In this document: positions 19,406 through 27,894 of the stretch, piece by piece
Position numbering within the stretch: the first letter of the stretch is position 1
How the letters are laid out: each line of letters opens with the position of its first letter
From: Lachnospiraceae bacterium
GTDB lineage: Bacteria; Bacillota; Clostridia; Lachnospirales; Lachnospiraceae
Assembly (NCBI GenBank): GCA_022793065.1
Contig: JAAWCE010000027.1
Coordinates: forward strand, 46,900 to 110,899
DNA: 64,000 bases
Reading direction: 5' to 3'
The notes under the pieces: generated by a model
Databases searched by the model: none
What the model was told of the DNA's origin: nothing
Seen by the model: only the letters and a program-made list of their open reading frames with translations
Translations under genes and position numbers: made by a program

Positions 19406-19816
19406 ATGAAGAGAGAAGTAGAAGATCAACTGTTCCGAATCGGGCTTGTTATGAGTGCGGCGGGAATTGGAATCGGAGTTTTGTATTATTTGTTTCTATA
19501 TGGACGTCTGCCGCAAATTCCGTGTTTTTTTTCGGCGGTAATGGGTATCTATTGTCCGGGCTGTGGAGGTACAAGGGCGGTAATTGCATTGCTGCAAGGA
19601 CATTTTCTGAAAGCAGTATGGTATCATCCGCTGGTTCCTTATGGAGTGGTTATTATAGTTGGATTTATGTCTACACAGTTTTTGCACAGGCTCGGTGTGA
19701 AGTGGATACATGGATGGAAATTTCATCTATGGTATTTACAGGGTGCTGTTATTTTAACAGGTTGCAATTTCCTCATTAAAAATATGCTTCGGCTGATTTG
19801 GGGAATTACAATGTAA
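19406..19816 (+). CDS. DUF2752 membrane protein
   Basis: A protein of 136 residues with about three membrane helices and the family hallmark CPGCGGTRA at about residue 49. DUF2752 proteins have no firmly known function. The start chosen is the ATG giving MKREVEDQ; its ribosome site is weak (AGAAG), and translation may be coupled to the preceding DUF4190 gene. A TTG-started longer frame overlapping that gene is less likely. Confidence 0.82.
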   Translation: MKREVEDQLFRIGLVMSAAGIGIGVLYYLFLYGRLPQIPCFFSAVMGIYCPGCGGTRAVIALLQGHFLKAVWYHPLVPYGVVIIVGFMSTQFLHRLGVKWIHGWKFHLWYLQGAVILTGCNFLIKNMLRLIWGITM

Positions 19817-19905
19817 CATGCAATCAAATATGTCCTTTTCACTCTATTTTGAGGCGGAATTGGCTGTGTATTGCGCAAAGAATACAGAAAGGAGGGAGAG
19901 AGAGT

Positions 19906-20208
19906 ATGACTAAGAAAGCTACCGGAATTGTGGCGTACATCTCGATTATTGGATGGATTATCGCATTTTTGGCAGGAGATAAGGAGGGTGCGAAATTCCA
20001 TTTAAACCAGGCGCTTGTAGTAGATGTGGCTATGATCATCTTTAATATTGTGGCAGGCATATTGACAATAGTTCCTATCATAGGTGCTATTTTATCATTA
20101 GTGATTAGTATTGCATTGCTGGTATTCTGGATCATGGGTCTTGTATATGCTATTAAGGAAGAAGAAAAGGAAATTCCTTTGCTTGGTGCAATCAAAATCT
20201 TAAAGTAA
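19906..20208 (+). CDS. DUF4870-type small membrane protein
   Basis: A protein of 100 residues with three predicted helices (about 5-22, 38-60, 63-85) and a KEGAKFHLNQAL segment, a pattern of DUF4870 proteins. It ends in a charged tail. The function is unknown. The start is set by AAAGGAGGGAGAGAG. It follows the DUF2752 gene by 89 bp, and a clean terminator ends the three-gene group. Confidence 0.8.
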   Translation: MTKKATGIVAYISIIGWIIAFLAGDKEGAKFHLNQALVVDVAMIIFNIVAGILTIVPIIGAILSLVISIALLVFWIMGLVYAIKEEEKEIPLLGAIKILK

Positions 20209-20230
20209 TGAAAAATGGATGTAAAACTGA

Positions 20231-20260
20231 AAAACCATCGGCGAAAGCCGATGGTTTTTT
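20231..20260 (+). terminator. Rho-independent terminator after the small membrane-protein group
   Basis: A 12-bp perfect stem (AAAACCATCGGC) with a GAAA tetraloop, followed by a T6 tract; the A-rich left side could let it act in both directions. Confidence 0.93.
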
Positions 20261-20315
20261 ATTCATTATATTGAAAGAGAAGATGTTTCAATATAATAGT
20301 AATAAAAGAAATAGC

Positions 20316-20795
20316 TTAATTGTCATATTCTATGGTAAAATCAGCGTCGTCCGGCACTTCACCATGTAAGAAAGAGATAATAATCTGTACTCGTTTATAG
20401 GCTCTGGAGTAATATTGTCTCGCATATTCTGCGGTGGATTCCTCATAGGTATTATTGCGATATGCCTCATGATAATATTGCACTGCTTCGGTCATATATT
20501 CACTGGATTCATCAGCCAAAGGCTCTAAATACTGAAATTCATCAGGAAAGTCAAGCCTTGCAAAAGCCCGAAAAACAATTTCCAAATCGTCAAGATAAGA
20601 CAAAAGCTCGTCAGCGGCGTTCTCAGACTGGGCGTCAATACTGTTAATTCCGGTATCTATTTCTGAGATTTTGGTACAAAAATCATCAATGCTATTCCGG
20701 AATTGAGTCAGTTCAGGGTCTTCTCCGCAAGCAGTCAAAAGTAAAGTCATAAGTATTATAGTACATATTTTAAAGAATAACTTCATTTTTTTCAA
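20316..20795 (-). CDS. Putative lipoprotein of unknown function
   Basis: A protein of 159 residues with a lipoprotein signal: basic start, hydrophobic stretch and lipobox LLTAC with the lipidated cysteine at about residue 23. The mature part is helical, acidic and rich in Tyr, Glu and Ala (EYMTEAVQYYHEAYRNN). No family was recognised. A TTG start is chosen because GGAGG lies seven bases upstream of it; the nearby ATG at 20786 would be 16 bases away, too far. It stands alone, convergent with the group before it. Confidence 0.78.
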   Translation of the reverse strand: MKKMKLFFKICTIILMTLLLTACGEDPELTQFRNSIDDFCTKISEIDTGINSIDAQSENAADELLSYLDDLEIVFRAFARLDFPDEFQYLEPLADESSEYMTEAVQYYHEAYRNNTYEESTAEYARQYYSRAYKRVQIIISFLHGEVPDDADFTIEYDN

Positions 20796-20995
20796 TCGTA
20801 TGCCTCCGCTTCACACCTGATGGCAAAGCAGCCGGACACGGTGAAATCCAAAGATATGATTGATTCCGTTCTGTTCGGACAGCGTAACGGCAGCAGCCTT
20901 GATTGCATGTTGGGGTGTGGTTATGAGATTGTGAAACAGTTAAAATTCTACCATATTTTGTGGTCTTTCGCAAGCGTTTTGGATAAATAAGCCCC

Positions 20996-21025
20996 TTTAC
21001 TACCAATTCGGGTCTGTGGTATGAT
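20996..21025 (+). promoter_or_regulatory. Candidate metH promoter
   Basis: TTTACT and TATGAT with an 18-bp spacer, about 30 bp before the start codon. The short leader leaves no room for a SAM or cobalamin riboswitch, and none was seen upstream. Confidence 0.4.
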
Positions 21026-21055
21026 ATAAGATAAGTTTTTGAAGGAAGAGGTTGA

Positions 21056-23602
21056 ATGGAGATGACAAGAGAAGAGTTTTGCAGTATTGCGAAGACTTAT
21101 CTGTATTTAGATGGTGCTACGGGGTCTAATCTGGTAGAGGCAGGCATGCCTTCGGGGGTCTGTCCGGAGCGGTGGATTTTAGAGCATAAAGAAGTATTGT
21201 TTGACTTGCAGAGGCGTTATGTAGCTGCGGGGACGGATATTCTTTATGCGCCAACTTTTACTGCCAACAGAATTAAACTGGCGGAGTATGGACTGGAAGA
21301 CCAGTTGGAACCCATGGTGCGGGAATTGGTGGATATCTCCAGAAAGGCAGCGGCAGAAGGGGATCACCCGGTGTTTGTAGCCGGAGATTTGACTATGACG
21401 GGCGAGCAGCTTAAGCCCATGGGCAGGTTGGAGCTGGAAGAACTGATTACAATATATAAGGAGCAGATAATTGCTTTGCAGAAGGCAGGGGTGGATTTGC
21501 TTGTGGTGGAAACCATGATGAGTCTGGCAGAAGCGAGAGCGGCGCTGATTGCGGCGAAGGAGGTCTGCGATTTGCCTGTGATGGTGACGATGACTTTTGA
21601 AGGGGATGGCAGGACGCTTTATGGTACGGATGCAAGGACTGGGGCGATTGTATTGGAAGCTTTGGGGGCGGCTGCAATTGGCGTCAACTGTTCTACAGGA
21701 CCGGCTCATATGCGGCAGATTGTAGCGGATATGGCCGCTTGTACGGATACCATTCCCATCATTGCAAAGCCCAACGCCGGACTGCCATTTATTGATGAGA
21801 GGGGACGGACCTGTTACAATATGGATGCGGAAGAATTTGCGGAAGAAATGAGACTGCTGGTTGAGGCAGGGGCATCCATATTGGGAGGGTGTTGTGGAAC
21901 GACGCCGGAATTTATAGGCAGGATTCATGAAACCTTTGGAACGGGAGCAGTTCCGAAGAACATAGAGAAAAAAACGGGATTACGTTATCTTACGTCTGAG
22001 CGGCAGACGGCAGTATTCGGATTAGACGACGGATTTATGATTGTGGGTGAACGGATTAACCCTACAGGGAAAAAAATGCTTCAGGCACAGCTTCGGGAAG
22101 GCTGTTTTGACAAGGTTTTGCAGTTTGCGGAAGAACAGGAGCAAAGCGGAGCAAAGATTCTGGATATTAATATGGGGATGAGCGGGATAGACGAAAAGGC
22201 GATGATGCTTCGGGCCATAGAAGAAGTCAGCGGTGTGACAAATCTTCCGCTTTCACTGGATTCAAGCCATGTGGATGTGCTTGAGGCGGCGCTGCGTCAT
22301 TATCCTGGAAGAGCATTGGTAAATTCCGTTTCTCTGGAAAAAGAGAAATATGAAAGACTGCTGCCCATTGTGAAAAAATATGGCGCAATGTTTATTCTGC
22401 TTCCGCTTTCTGATCGGGGACTGCCGGAAACGATGGAAGAAAAAAAGGAAATAATAGAAACTGTGCTTGCGCGGGCGTATTCTTTGGGGATGCACGGCAC
22501 GGATGTGGTGGTGGACGGGCTGGTGGCCACTGTGGGAGCAAATAAGCGGGCGGCGATGGAAACTTTGGAAACCATTCGTTATTGTAAAGAAAAAGGGCTT
22601 GCAACCATATGCGGGCTTTCCAACATTTCTTTTGGTATGCCGGAGCGGAGCTTTGTCAATACGGCTTTTCTGACTTTGGCTATTGGAGAGGGCTTGACAA
22701 TGGCAATAGCCAATCCTTCCCAGGAGCTTTTGGTAAGCTGTGCATTGGCCACAGATCTTTTACTGGCGAAAGAGGAAGCGGATATCCGTTACATAGAATA
22801 TGCGGAAGTAGCTGCAGAGCACAGGGAGAAGAAAGAAGCACAATTGCAGAAAAAGATTGCTGAAGCTGCAAAGGGTAATTTGGACAAGGATTCTGCCGCC
22901 GAGTGCAAGAATGTTGGAAAAGGGAAGGCCGGCGGGGAAAGTTTGAAGAAGATTGGAAGTACCAGGAGAAGTCCGTCTCAGGAGGCGCTGTATAAAGCGG
23001 TTATGAAAGGAAATCGTAATGGGATTGGAGCAATGACTCAAGAGGCGTTGGCAGAGGGGGAAGACCCCACAGTGCTTTTAAATGAAATATTGCTGCCGGC
23101 CATTAATGAGGTGGGCGAGCTGTTTGATCGAGGGAAGTATTTTTTGCCCCAATTGATAGCCGGCGCGGAAGCTATGAAAAATTCCATAGAGATATTGGAG
23201 CCGCTGCTGCTGAAAGAGAGTGAAGGTGAAGAAAAGCCTGTGGTGGTTATTGCCACCGTTGAGGGAGATATCCATGATATCGGTAAAAACCTGGTGGCGT
23301 TGATGTTAAAGAATTATGGATTTCGGATAATTGACCTAGGAAAAGATGTGCCAAAAGAAGAGATTATTCTGGCGGCAAAAGAGAATCATGCACAGATTAT
23401 TGCCCTTTCCGCGCTGATGACCACTACCATGCAGCGAATGAGAGAAGTGATAGCCCTGGCAAAGCAGGAGGGACTGAACGCAAAAGTGATGATTGGGGGA
23501 GCGGTGATCACCCAGGATTATGCGGACGAAATCGGGGCTGACGGCTATTCACAGGATGCGGCGGAAGCAGTGAAATTGGCAAAGAGGTTGGTGGAAGAGT
23601 GA
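21056..23602 (+). CDS. metH: Cobalamin-dependent methionine synthase, short form lacking the reactivation domain
   Basis: A protein of 848 residues; full MetH is about 1,200. Domains in order: homocysteine S-methyltransferase (about 1-290, zinc cysteines in GVNCSTGP and GGCCGTTP), pterin-binding domain (about 315-590, IVGERINPTGKK, LDINMG), and a B12 cap plus B12-binding domain from about 650 with the axial His740 in DIHDIGKN. The AdoMet-binding reactivation domain is absent, so a separate reactivating protein is needed; none is visible here. A Lys/Gly-rich linker of about 50 residues precedes the cap. The start follows GGAAG by seven bases. It transfers a methyl group from methyltetrahydrofolate to homocysteine. 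Confidence 0.95.
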   Translation: MEMTREEFCSIAKTYLYLDGATGSNLVEAGMPSGVCPERWILEHKEVLFDLQRRYVAAGTDILYAPTFTANRIKLAEYGLEDQLEPMVRELVDISRKAAAEGDHPVFVAGDLTMTGEQLKPMGRLELEELITIYKEQIIALQKAGVDLLVVETMMSLAEARAALIAAKEVCDLPVMVTMTFEGDGRTLYGTDARTGAIVLEALGAAAIGVNCSTGPAHMRQIVADMAACTDTIPIIAKPNAGLPFIDERGRTCYNMDAEEFAEEMRLLVEAGASILGGCCGTTPEFIGRIHETFGTGAVPKNIEKKTGLRYLTSERQTAVFGLDDGFMIVGERINPTGKKMLQAQLREGCFDKVLQFAEEQEQSGAKILDINMGMSGIDEKAMMLRAIEEVSGVTNLPLSLDSSHVDVLEAALRHYPGRALVNSVSLEKEKYERLLPIVKKYGAMFILLPLSDRGLPETMEEKKEIIETVLARAYSLGMHGTDVVVDGLVATVGANKRAAMETLETIRYCKEKGLATICGLSNISFGMPERSFVNTAFLTLAIGEGLTMAIANPSQELLVSCALATDLLLAKEEADIRYIEYAEVAAEHREKKEAQLQKKIAEAAKGNLDKDSAAECKNVGKGKAGGESLKKIGSTRRSPSQEALYKAVMKGNRNGIGAMTQEALAEGEDPTVLLNEILLPAINEVGELFDRGKYFLPQLIAGAEAMKNSIEILEPLLLKESEGEEKPVVVIATVEGDIHDIGKNLVALMLKNYGFRIIDLGKDVPKEEIILAAKENHAQIIALSALMTTTMQRMREVIALAKQEGLNAKVMIGGAVITQDYADEIGADGYSQDAAEAVKLAKRLVEE

Positions 23603-23625
23603 AAGGGGTCACAATATAATTTTTT

Positions 23626-23661
23626 TTGAAATTGCGGTCGTGCGGCATCCGCAAATTTCAA
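23626..23661 (+). other. Hairpin between metH and ilvB
   Basis: TTGAAATTGCGG and CCGCAAATTTCAA pair over 12 bp with one bulged base and an 11-nt loop. The T run lies before rather than after it on the plus strand, so it is not a standard terminator; it sits 34 bp before ilvB. Confidence 0.5.
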
Positions 23662-23694
23662 TCATGAAAAAGCCGCGCAGAAAAGAGGTTTGGT

Positions 23695-25308
23695 ATGATA
23701 GGTGCAGATGCTATTGTAAAATGTCTGGAAGCGGAAGGGGTAACAACGGTATTCGGATATCCGGGTGTGGCAATTTGCCCTTTTTATAACAGTATATTGG
23801 AATCCGATATCAGGACAATTTTGATACGGACGGAGCAAAATGCGGCCCATGCGGCCAGCGGTGTGTCCAGAATGACAGGCAAGCCGGGTGTGTGTGCCGT
23901 GACATCGGGACCCGGTGCAACCAATGTAATCACGGGGATAGCCACGGCATTTGCGGACAGTATTCCCTTGATTTGTATTACAGGTCAGGTAAACAGTGAG
24001 CTTTTGGGCAGTGATGTATTTCAGGAGGCTGACATTACGGGGGCGGTGGAGTCTTTTGTAAAGTATAGCTATCTGGTCAGGGATGCCAATGAGATTCCCA
24101 GGATTATGAAAGAGGCTTTTCATATTGCTAATACAGGCAGAAAGGGGCCTGTACTGATTGACGTGCCCATTGACGTTCAAAATGCCTCAGTCAGCAGATT
24201 CAGATATCCGGAGGAAGTGTCTCTGCGTACATATAAGCCCACAGTAAAAGGGCATGTGGTACAGATTAAGAAGGTGATGAAAGAACTGGAGAAAGCGAAA
24301 AAGCCCTTGATTTGTGCAGGCGGCGGCGTGCTTTTGAGCGAGGCAGAGGGTGAGCTGCGCCATTTTGCGCAGACACACAAAATTCCGGTGGTATCTACCA
24401 TGATGGGGATTGGCGTTATGCCCACGGAACATCCACAATACTATGGAATGGTAGGAAATAATGGAAAGGCATATGCCAACCGTGCAATGGCGGAATGTGA
24501 CTTATTGATTATGGTTGGCGCAAGAGTGGCAGACCGGGCGGTGAACCAGCCGGATTTGATTACGAAGGACAAGGTGTTGGTTCATATAGATGTAGACCCG
24601 GCCGAAATTGGGAAAAATGCAGGGCCTACCATTCCTTTAGTGGGAGATGCCAAACATATTTTTGAAGATTTGGAAAAAGAAGAGTTTACTTGCCACTGTG
24701 AAGAATGGATAGAAGCTTTGGAAGGTTATAGGCGTACCATGGAGAAAAAGCGTAATCCCAATTCCGATTATGTGGACCCGGCAGCGTTTATTGCCAGGCT
24801 TTCCGAGAAAATGGCGGAAGACGCCGTTTATGTAGCGGATGTGGGGCAGAACCAAATTTGGTCCTGTGGTTATGTAAAGGTGCGGCAAGGGAAATTTCTG
24901 ACTTCCGGCGGTATGGGAACCATGGGGTACTCCATTCCGGCTGCTATGGGGGCAAAGGTGGCGGCGCCTGAGAGGCAGGTAGTGGCGGTGTGCGGCGACG
25001 GCTCCTTTCAAATGTCCATGATGGAACTTGCCACCATGCGCCAGCACCATATTCCGGTAAAAATAATAGTTTTGAAAAATAATTATCTGGGCATGGTTCG
25101 TCAATATCAGCATTTTACGTACAAGGATAATTATTCTGTGGTAGATTTGTCGGGAAGTCCTGATTTGGAGAAACTTTCCGCGGCTTTTGACATTCCTTTC
25201 CTACGGCTTACGAATATGGAGCACTGTGATGAGGTAATTGATGCCTTTTTAAAAGAGGATGCTTCTATGCTGTTGGAGTGTGTCATTGATCCTATGGATT
25301 TGGTATGA
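23695..25308 (+). CDS. ilvB: Acetolactate synthase large (catalytic) subunit
   Basis: A protein of 537 residues, slightly short for the family (about 550-570). The activating glutamate lies in RTEQNAAH, the ThDP-binding motif runs from CGDGSFQMS to KNNYLGMVRQ, and the FAD-binding middle domain is present. It condenses two pyruvates to acetolactate, or pyruvate with 2-ketobutyrate, for valine, leucine and isoleucine. Two separate small-subunit genes follow. No T-box leader was found upstream. Confidence 0.94.
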   Translation: MIGADAIVKCLEAEGVTTVFGYPGVAICPFYNSILESDIRTILIRTEQNAAHAASGVSRMTGKPGVCAVTSGPGATNVITGIATAFADSIPLICITGQVNSELLGSDVFQEADITGAVESFVKYSYLVRDANEIPRIMKEAFHIANTGRKGPVLIDVPIDVQNASVSRFRYPEEVSLRTYKPTVKGHVVQIKKVMKELEKAKKPLICAGGGVLLSEAEGELRHFAQTHKIPVVSTMMGIGVMPTEHPQYYGMVGNNGKAYANRAMAECDLLIMVGARVADRAVNQPDLITKDKVLVHIDVDPAEIGKNAGPTIPLVGDAKHIFEDLEKEEFTCHCEEWIEALEGYRRTMEKKRNPNSDYVDPAAFIARLSEKMAEDAVYVADVGQNQIWSCGYVKVRQGKFLTSGGMGTMGYSIPAAMGAKVAAPERQVVAVCGDGSFQMSMMELATMRQHHIPVKIIVLKNNYLGMVRQYQHFTYKDNYSVVDLSGSPDLEKLSAAFDIPFLRLTNMEHCDEVIDAFLKEDASMLLECVIDPMDLV

Positions 25309-25471
25309 TGTTGACCCAAAAGGGCGTTGTGCCAACTTTTGATTCCGTGTGCCCAAAAGCGCACGAAATTAGGGTATGATGAGCTTGATAATATTGTTAA
25401 GAATGTTGATTGGTATGTACAAAGAGGGATGTTTGCACACTCTCTCATGAAGCGCACAGTGAGGTATAAAG

Positions 25472-25969
25472 ATGAAGACAAGAATATATTCCGTATTGGT
25501 GGAAAACCGTTCCGGTGTGCTGTGTAAGGTGGCCGGTTTGTTTTCCAGAAGATGTTTTAATATTGATAGTCTGGCGGTGGGAGAAACCGATGATTCAACG
25601 GTATCCTGTATGACAATTGTAAGCAGTGGGGATGAAAGAACCATTGAACAGATTGAGAAGCAATTGAATAAGAAGCTGGATGTAATCAAGGTCAGGACTT
25701 TTGCACAACAACAATGTATTGCCAGAGAACTGATGCTGATTAAGGTGAAATATAATAAGAATAACCGACGGGAGATCATGGAGCTGTGTGAGATTATGAA
25801 GGCCCAGATTGTGGATATGTCCAAGCATTTTATGATGATACAAATTTGTGATGAGCCGGAGCGGATACAGTTATTCATTAAGATGCTGCAGAGCATTAGT
25901 ATCGTAGAAGTAGCCAGGACGGGCACGCTGGCGCTGCCAAAGTGCGGAGAGAACGATGAGGGAAAATAG
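25472..25969 (+). CDS. ilvN: Acetolactate synthase small (regulatory) subunit, copy 1
   Basis: A protein of 165 residues with an N-terminal ACT domain (YSVLVENRSGVLCKVAGLFS, then FNIDSLAVGETDD) and the C-terminal ACT-like half. It binds the catalytic subunit and gives valine feedback control. It lies 163 bp after ilvB; that gap has a small hairpin (GTGTGC / GCGCAC) but no clear promoter. It differs at many positions from the second copy at 26189, so the duplication is old. Confidence 0.93.
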   Translation: MKTRIYSVLVENRSGVLCKVAGLFSRRCFNIDSLAVGETDDSTVSCMTIVSSGDERTIEQIEKQLNKKLDVIKVRTFAQQQCIARELMLIKVKYNKNNRREIMELCEIMKAQIVDMSKHFMMIQICDEPERIQLFIKMLQSISIVEVARTGTLALPKCGENDEGK

Positions 25970-25980
25970 ATGCGGGGTTG

Positions 25981-26009
25981 TTGACAAGTTCTATAGAACT
26001 TGCTATGAT
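25981..26009 (+). promoter_or_regulatory. Strong promoter with palindromic operator before ilvN copy 2
   Basis: A near-consensus promoter: TTGACA (25981), 17-bp spacer, TATGAT (26004). An 18-bp perfect palindrome, CAAGTTCTATAGAACTTG (25985-26002), fills the spacer and touches the -35. Such a position implies repression by a dimeric regulator, whose identity is not visible here. Confidence 0.8.
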
Positions 26010-26027
26010 TACTAAAGAAAATAAACA

Positions 26028-26161
26028 GGCATTGTAGAGAAGAGACGGAACTATAATAAGAACTGCAAACAGTCTCGGAACGGAAATGCCCGGAAGGAAA
26101 GACAGACGCGGAAAGCGGCTGTGATTCCTTCCCAGAGAAAAGGGCATTGTAGTGAAGAGAC
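26028..26161 (+). promoter_or_regulatory. Switch-like structured mRNA leader before ilvN2-ilvC
   Basis: A 25-bp direct repeat with one mismatch lies at 26028-26052 and 26143-26167. Both copies contain GGCATT, 8 nt, GAGAC. Between them, 26072-26091 contains GTCTC, 8 nt, AATGCCC. The central segment can therefore form the same two-helix structure with a symmetric 8x8 internal loop with either copy, but not both. A further long hairpin (26092-26132, ends GGAAGGAA / TTCCTTCC) lies between centre and copy 2. No T tract follows; the downstream form ends 12 nt before the AGGAG site of ilvN2, so translational or decay control is more likely than termination. No known riboswitch class was recognised. 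Confidence 0.6.
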
Positions 26162-26188
26162 GGAACTTTAAATAGGAGAAAAAGCAAT

Positions 26189-26689
26189 ATGCAGAAAAAG
26201 GTATTTCAGCTTCTTGTAAATAATACGGCCGGTGTATTGAGTCGTATCACAGGACTTTTCTCAAGACGGGGCTATAATATTGAAAGTATTACCGCAGGTG
26301 TGACTGCGGATCCAAGATTTACCAGAATTACCATTGTGGCTTCCGGCGATGATGAGATATTGGAGCAGATTGAAAAGCAATTGGCCAAGCTTGAGGATGT
26401 GCGAGACATCAGGGAATTAAAACCGGACCAAAGTGTATATCGTGAGTTGATTATGATTAAAGTGAGAGCGGCGGCGGATCAAAGGCAGAGTATCATTGCT
26501 GTGGCGGACATTTTCAGAGCAAAAATCATTGATGTAGCGCCGGAAAGTTTGATGATTGAGCTCACCGGTAATCAACAGAAAATTGATGCGTTTATTGGTC
26601 TGTTGGATGGGTATGAGATTTTGGAACAGGCCAGGACTGGAATTGCCGGTCTGGGAAGGGGAACGGAACATATTGCATTTATTGATTAG
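26189..26689 (+). CDS. ilvN: Acetolactate synthase small (regulatory) subunit, copy 2
   Basis: A protein of 166 residues beginning MQKKVFQLLVNNTAGVLSRI, with ACT domain segment FSRRGYNIESITAGVT and a C-terminal half ending ARTGIAGLGRG. This copy looks more like the standard family than copy 1. AGGAG stands 10 bases before the ATG. It has its own strong promoter, palindromic operator and structured leader, and lies 65 bp ahead of ilvC, so the two are probably expressed together and apart from ilvB-ilvN1. Confidence 0.94.
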   Translation: MQKKVFQLLVNNTAGVLSRITGLFSRRGYNIESITAGVTADPRFTRITIVASGDDEILEQIEKQLAKLEDVRDIRELKPDQSVYRELIMIKVRAAADQRQSIIAVADIFRAKIIDVAPESLMIELTGNQQKIDAFIGLLDGYEILEQARTGIAGLGRGTEHIAFID

Positions 26690-26751
26690 CTCCAGGGTTA
26701 GTTCAGGGTAATCCTGTCAGTTATAAATTTATGAAACAAATGGAGGAATGA

Positions 26752-27774
<1,023 letters not shown>

Positions 27775-27820
27775 ATCAGGACGGATATATGGCAGTTAGT
27801 CAATTATGCTGAAAAAAAGG

Positions 27821-27854
27821 GACAGAGTATACAAGAGTATGCTCTGTCTTTTTT
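27821..27854 (+). terminator. Rho-independent terminator after ilvC
   Basis: A 12-bp stem with one G-T pair (GACAGAGTATAC / GTATGCTCTGTC), AAGA loop and a T6 run. Confidence 0.93.
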
Positions 27855-27894
27855 GGCACAGAGATAGGGAAAGATAAAATGGGGATCAACCCAA

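Noticed and set aside
20796..21055. SAM or cobalamin riboswitch before metH
   Set aside because: The candidate promoter lies about 30 bp before the start and the upstream DNA shows no recognisable riboswitch core or terminator.
25309..25471. T-box or separate promoter between ilvB and ilvN1
   Set aside because: No conserved T-box core; a TATGAT at 25375 has no -35 at a suitable distance.
26028..26167. Insertion element flanked by a 25-bp target duplication
   Set aside because: The duplication is too long for a typical target site and the pairing geometry of both copies with the central segment suggests a structural role.
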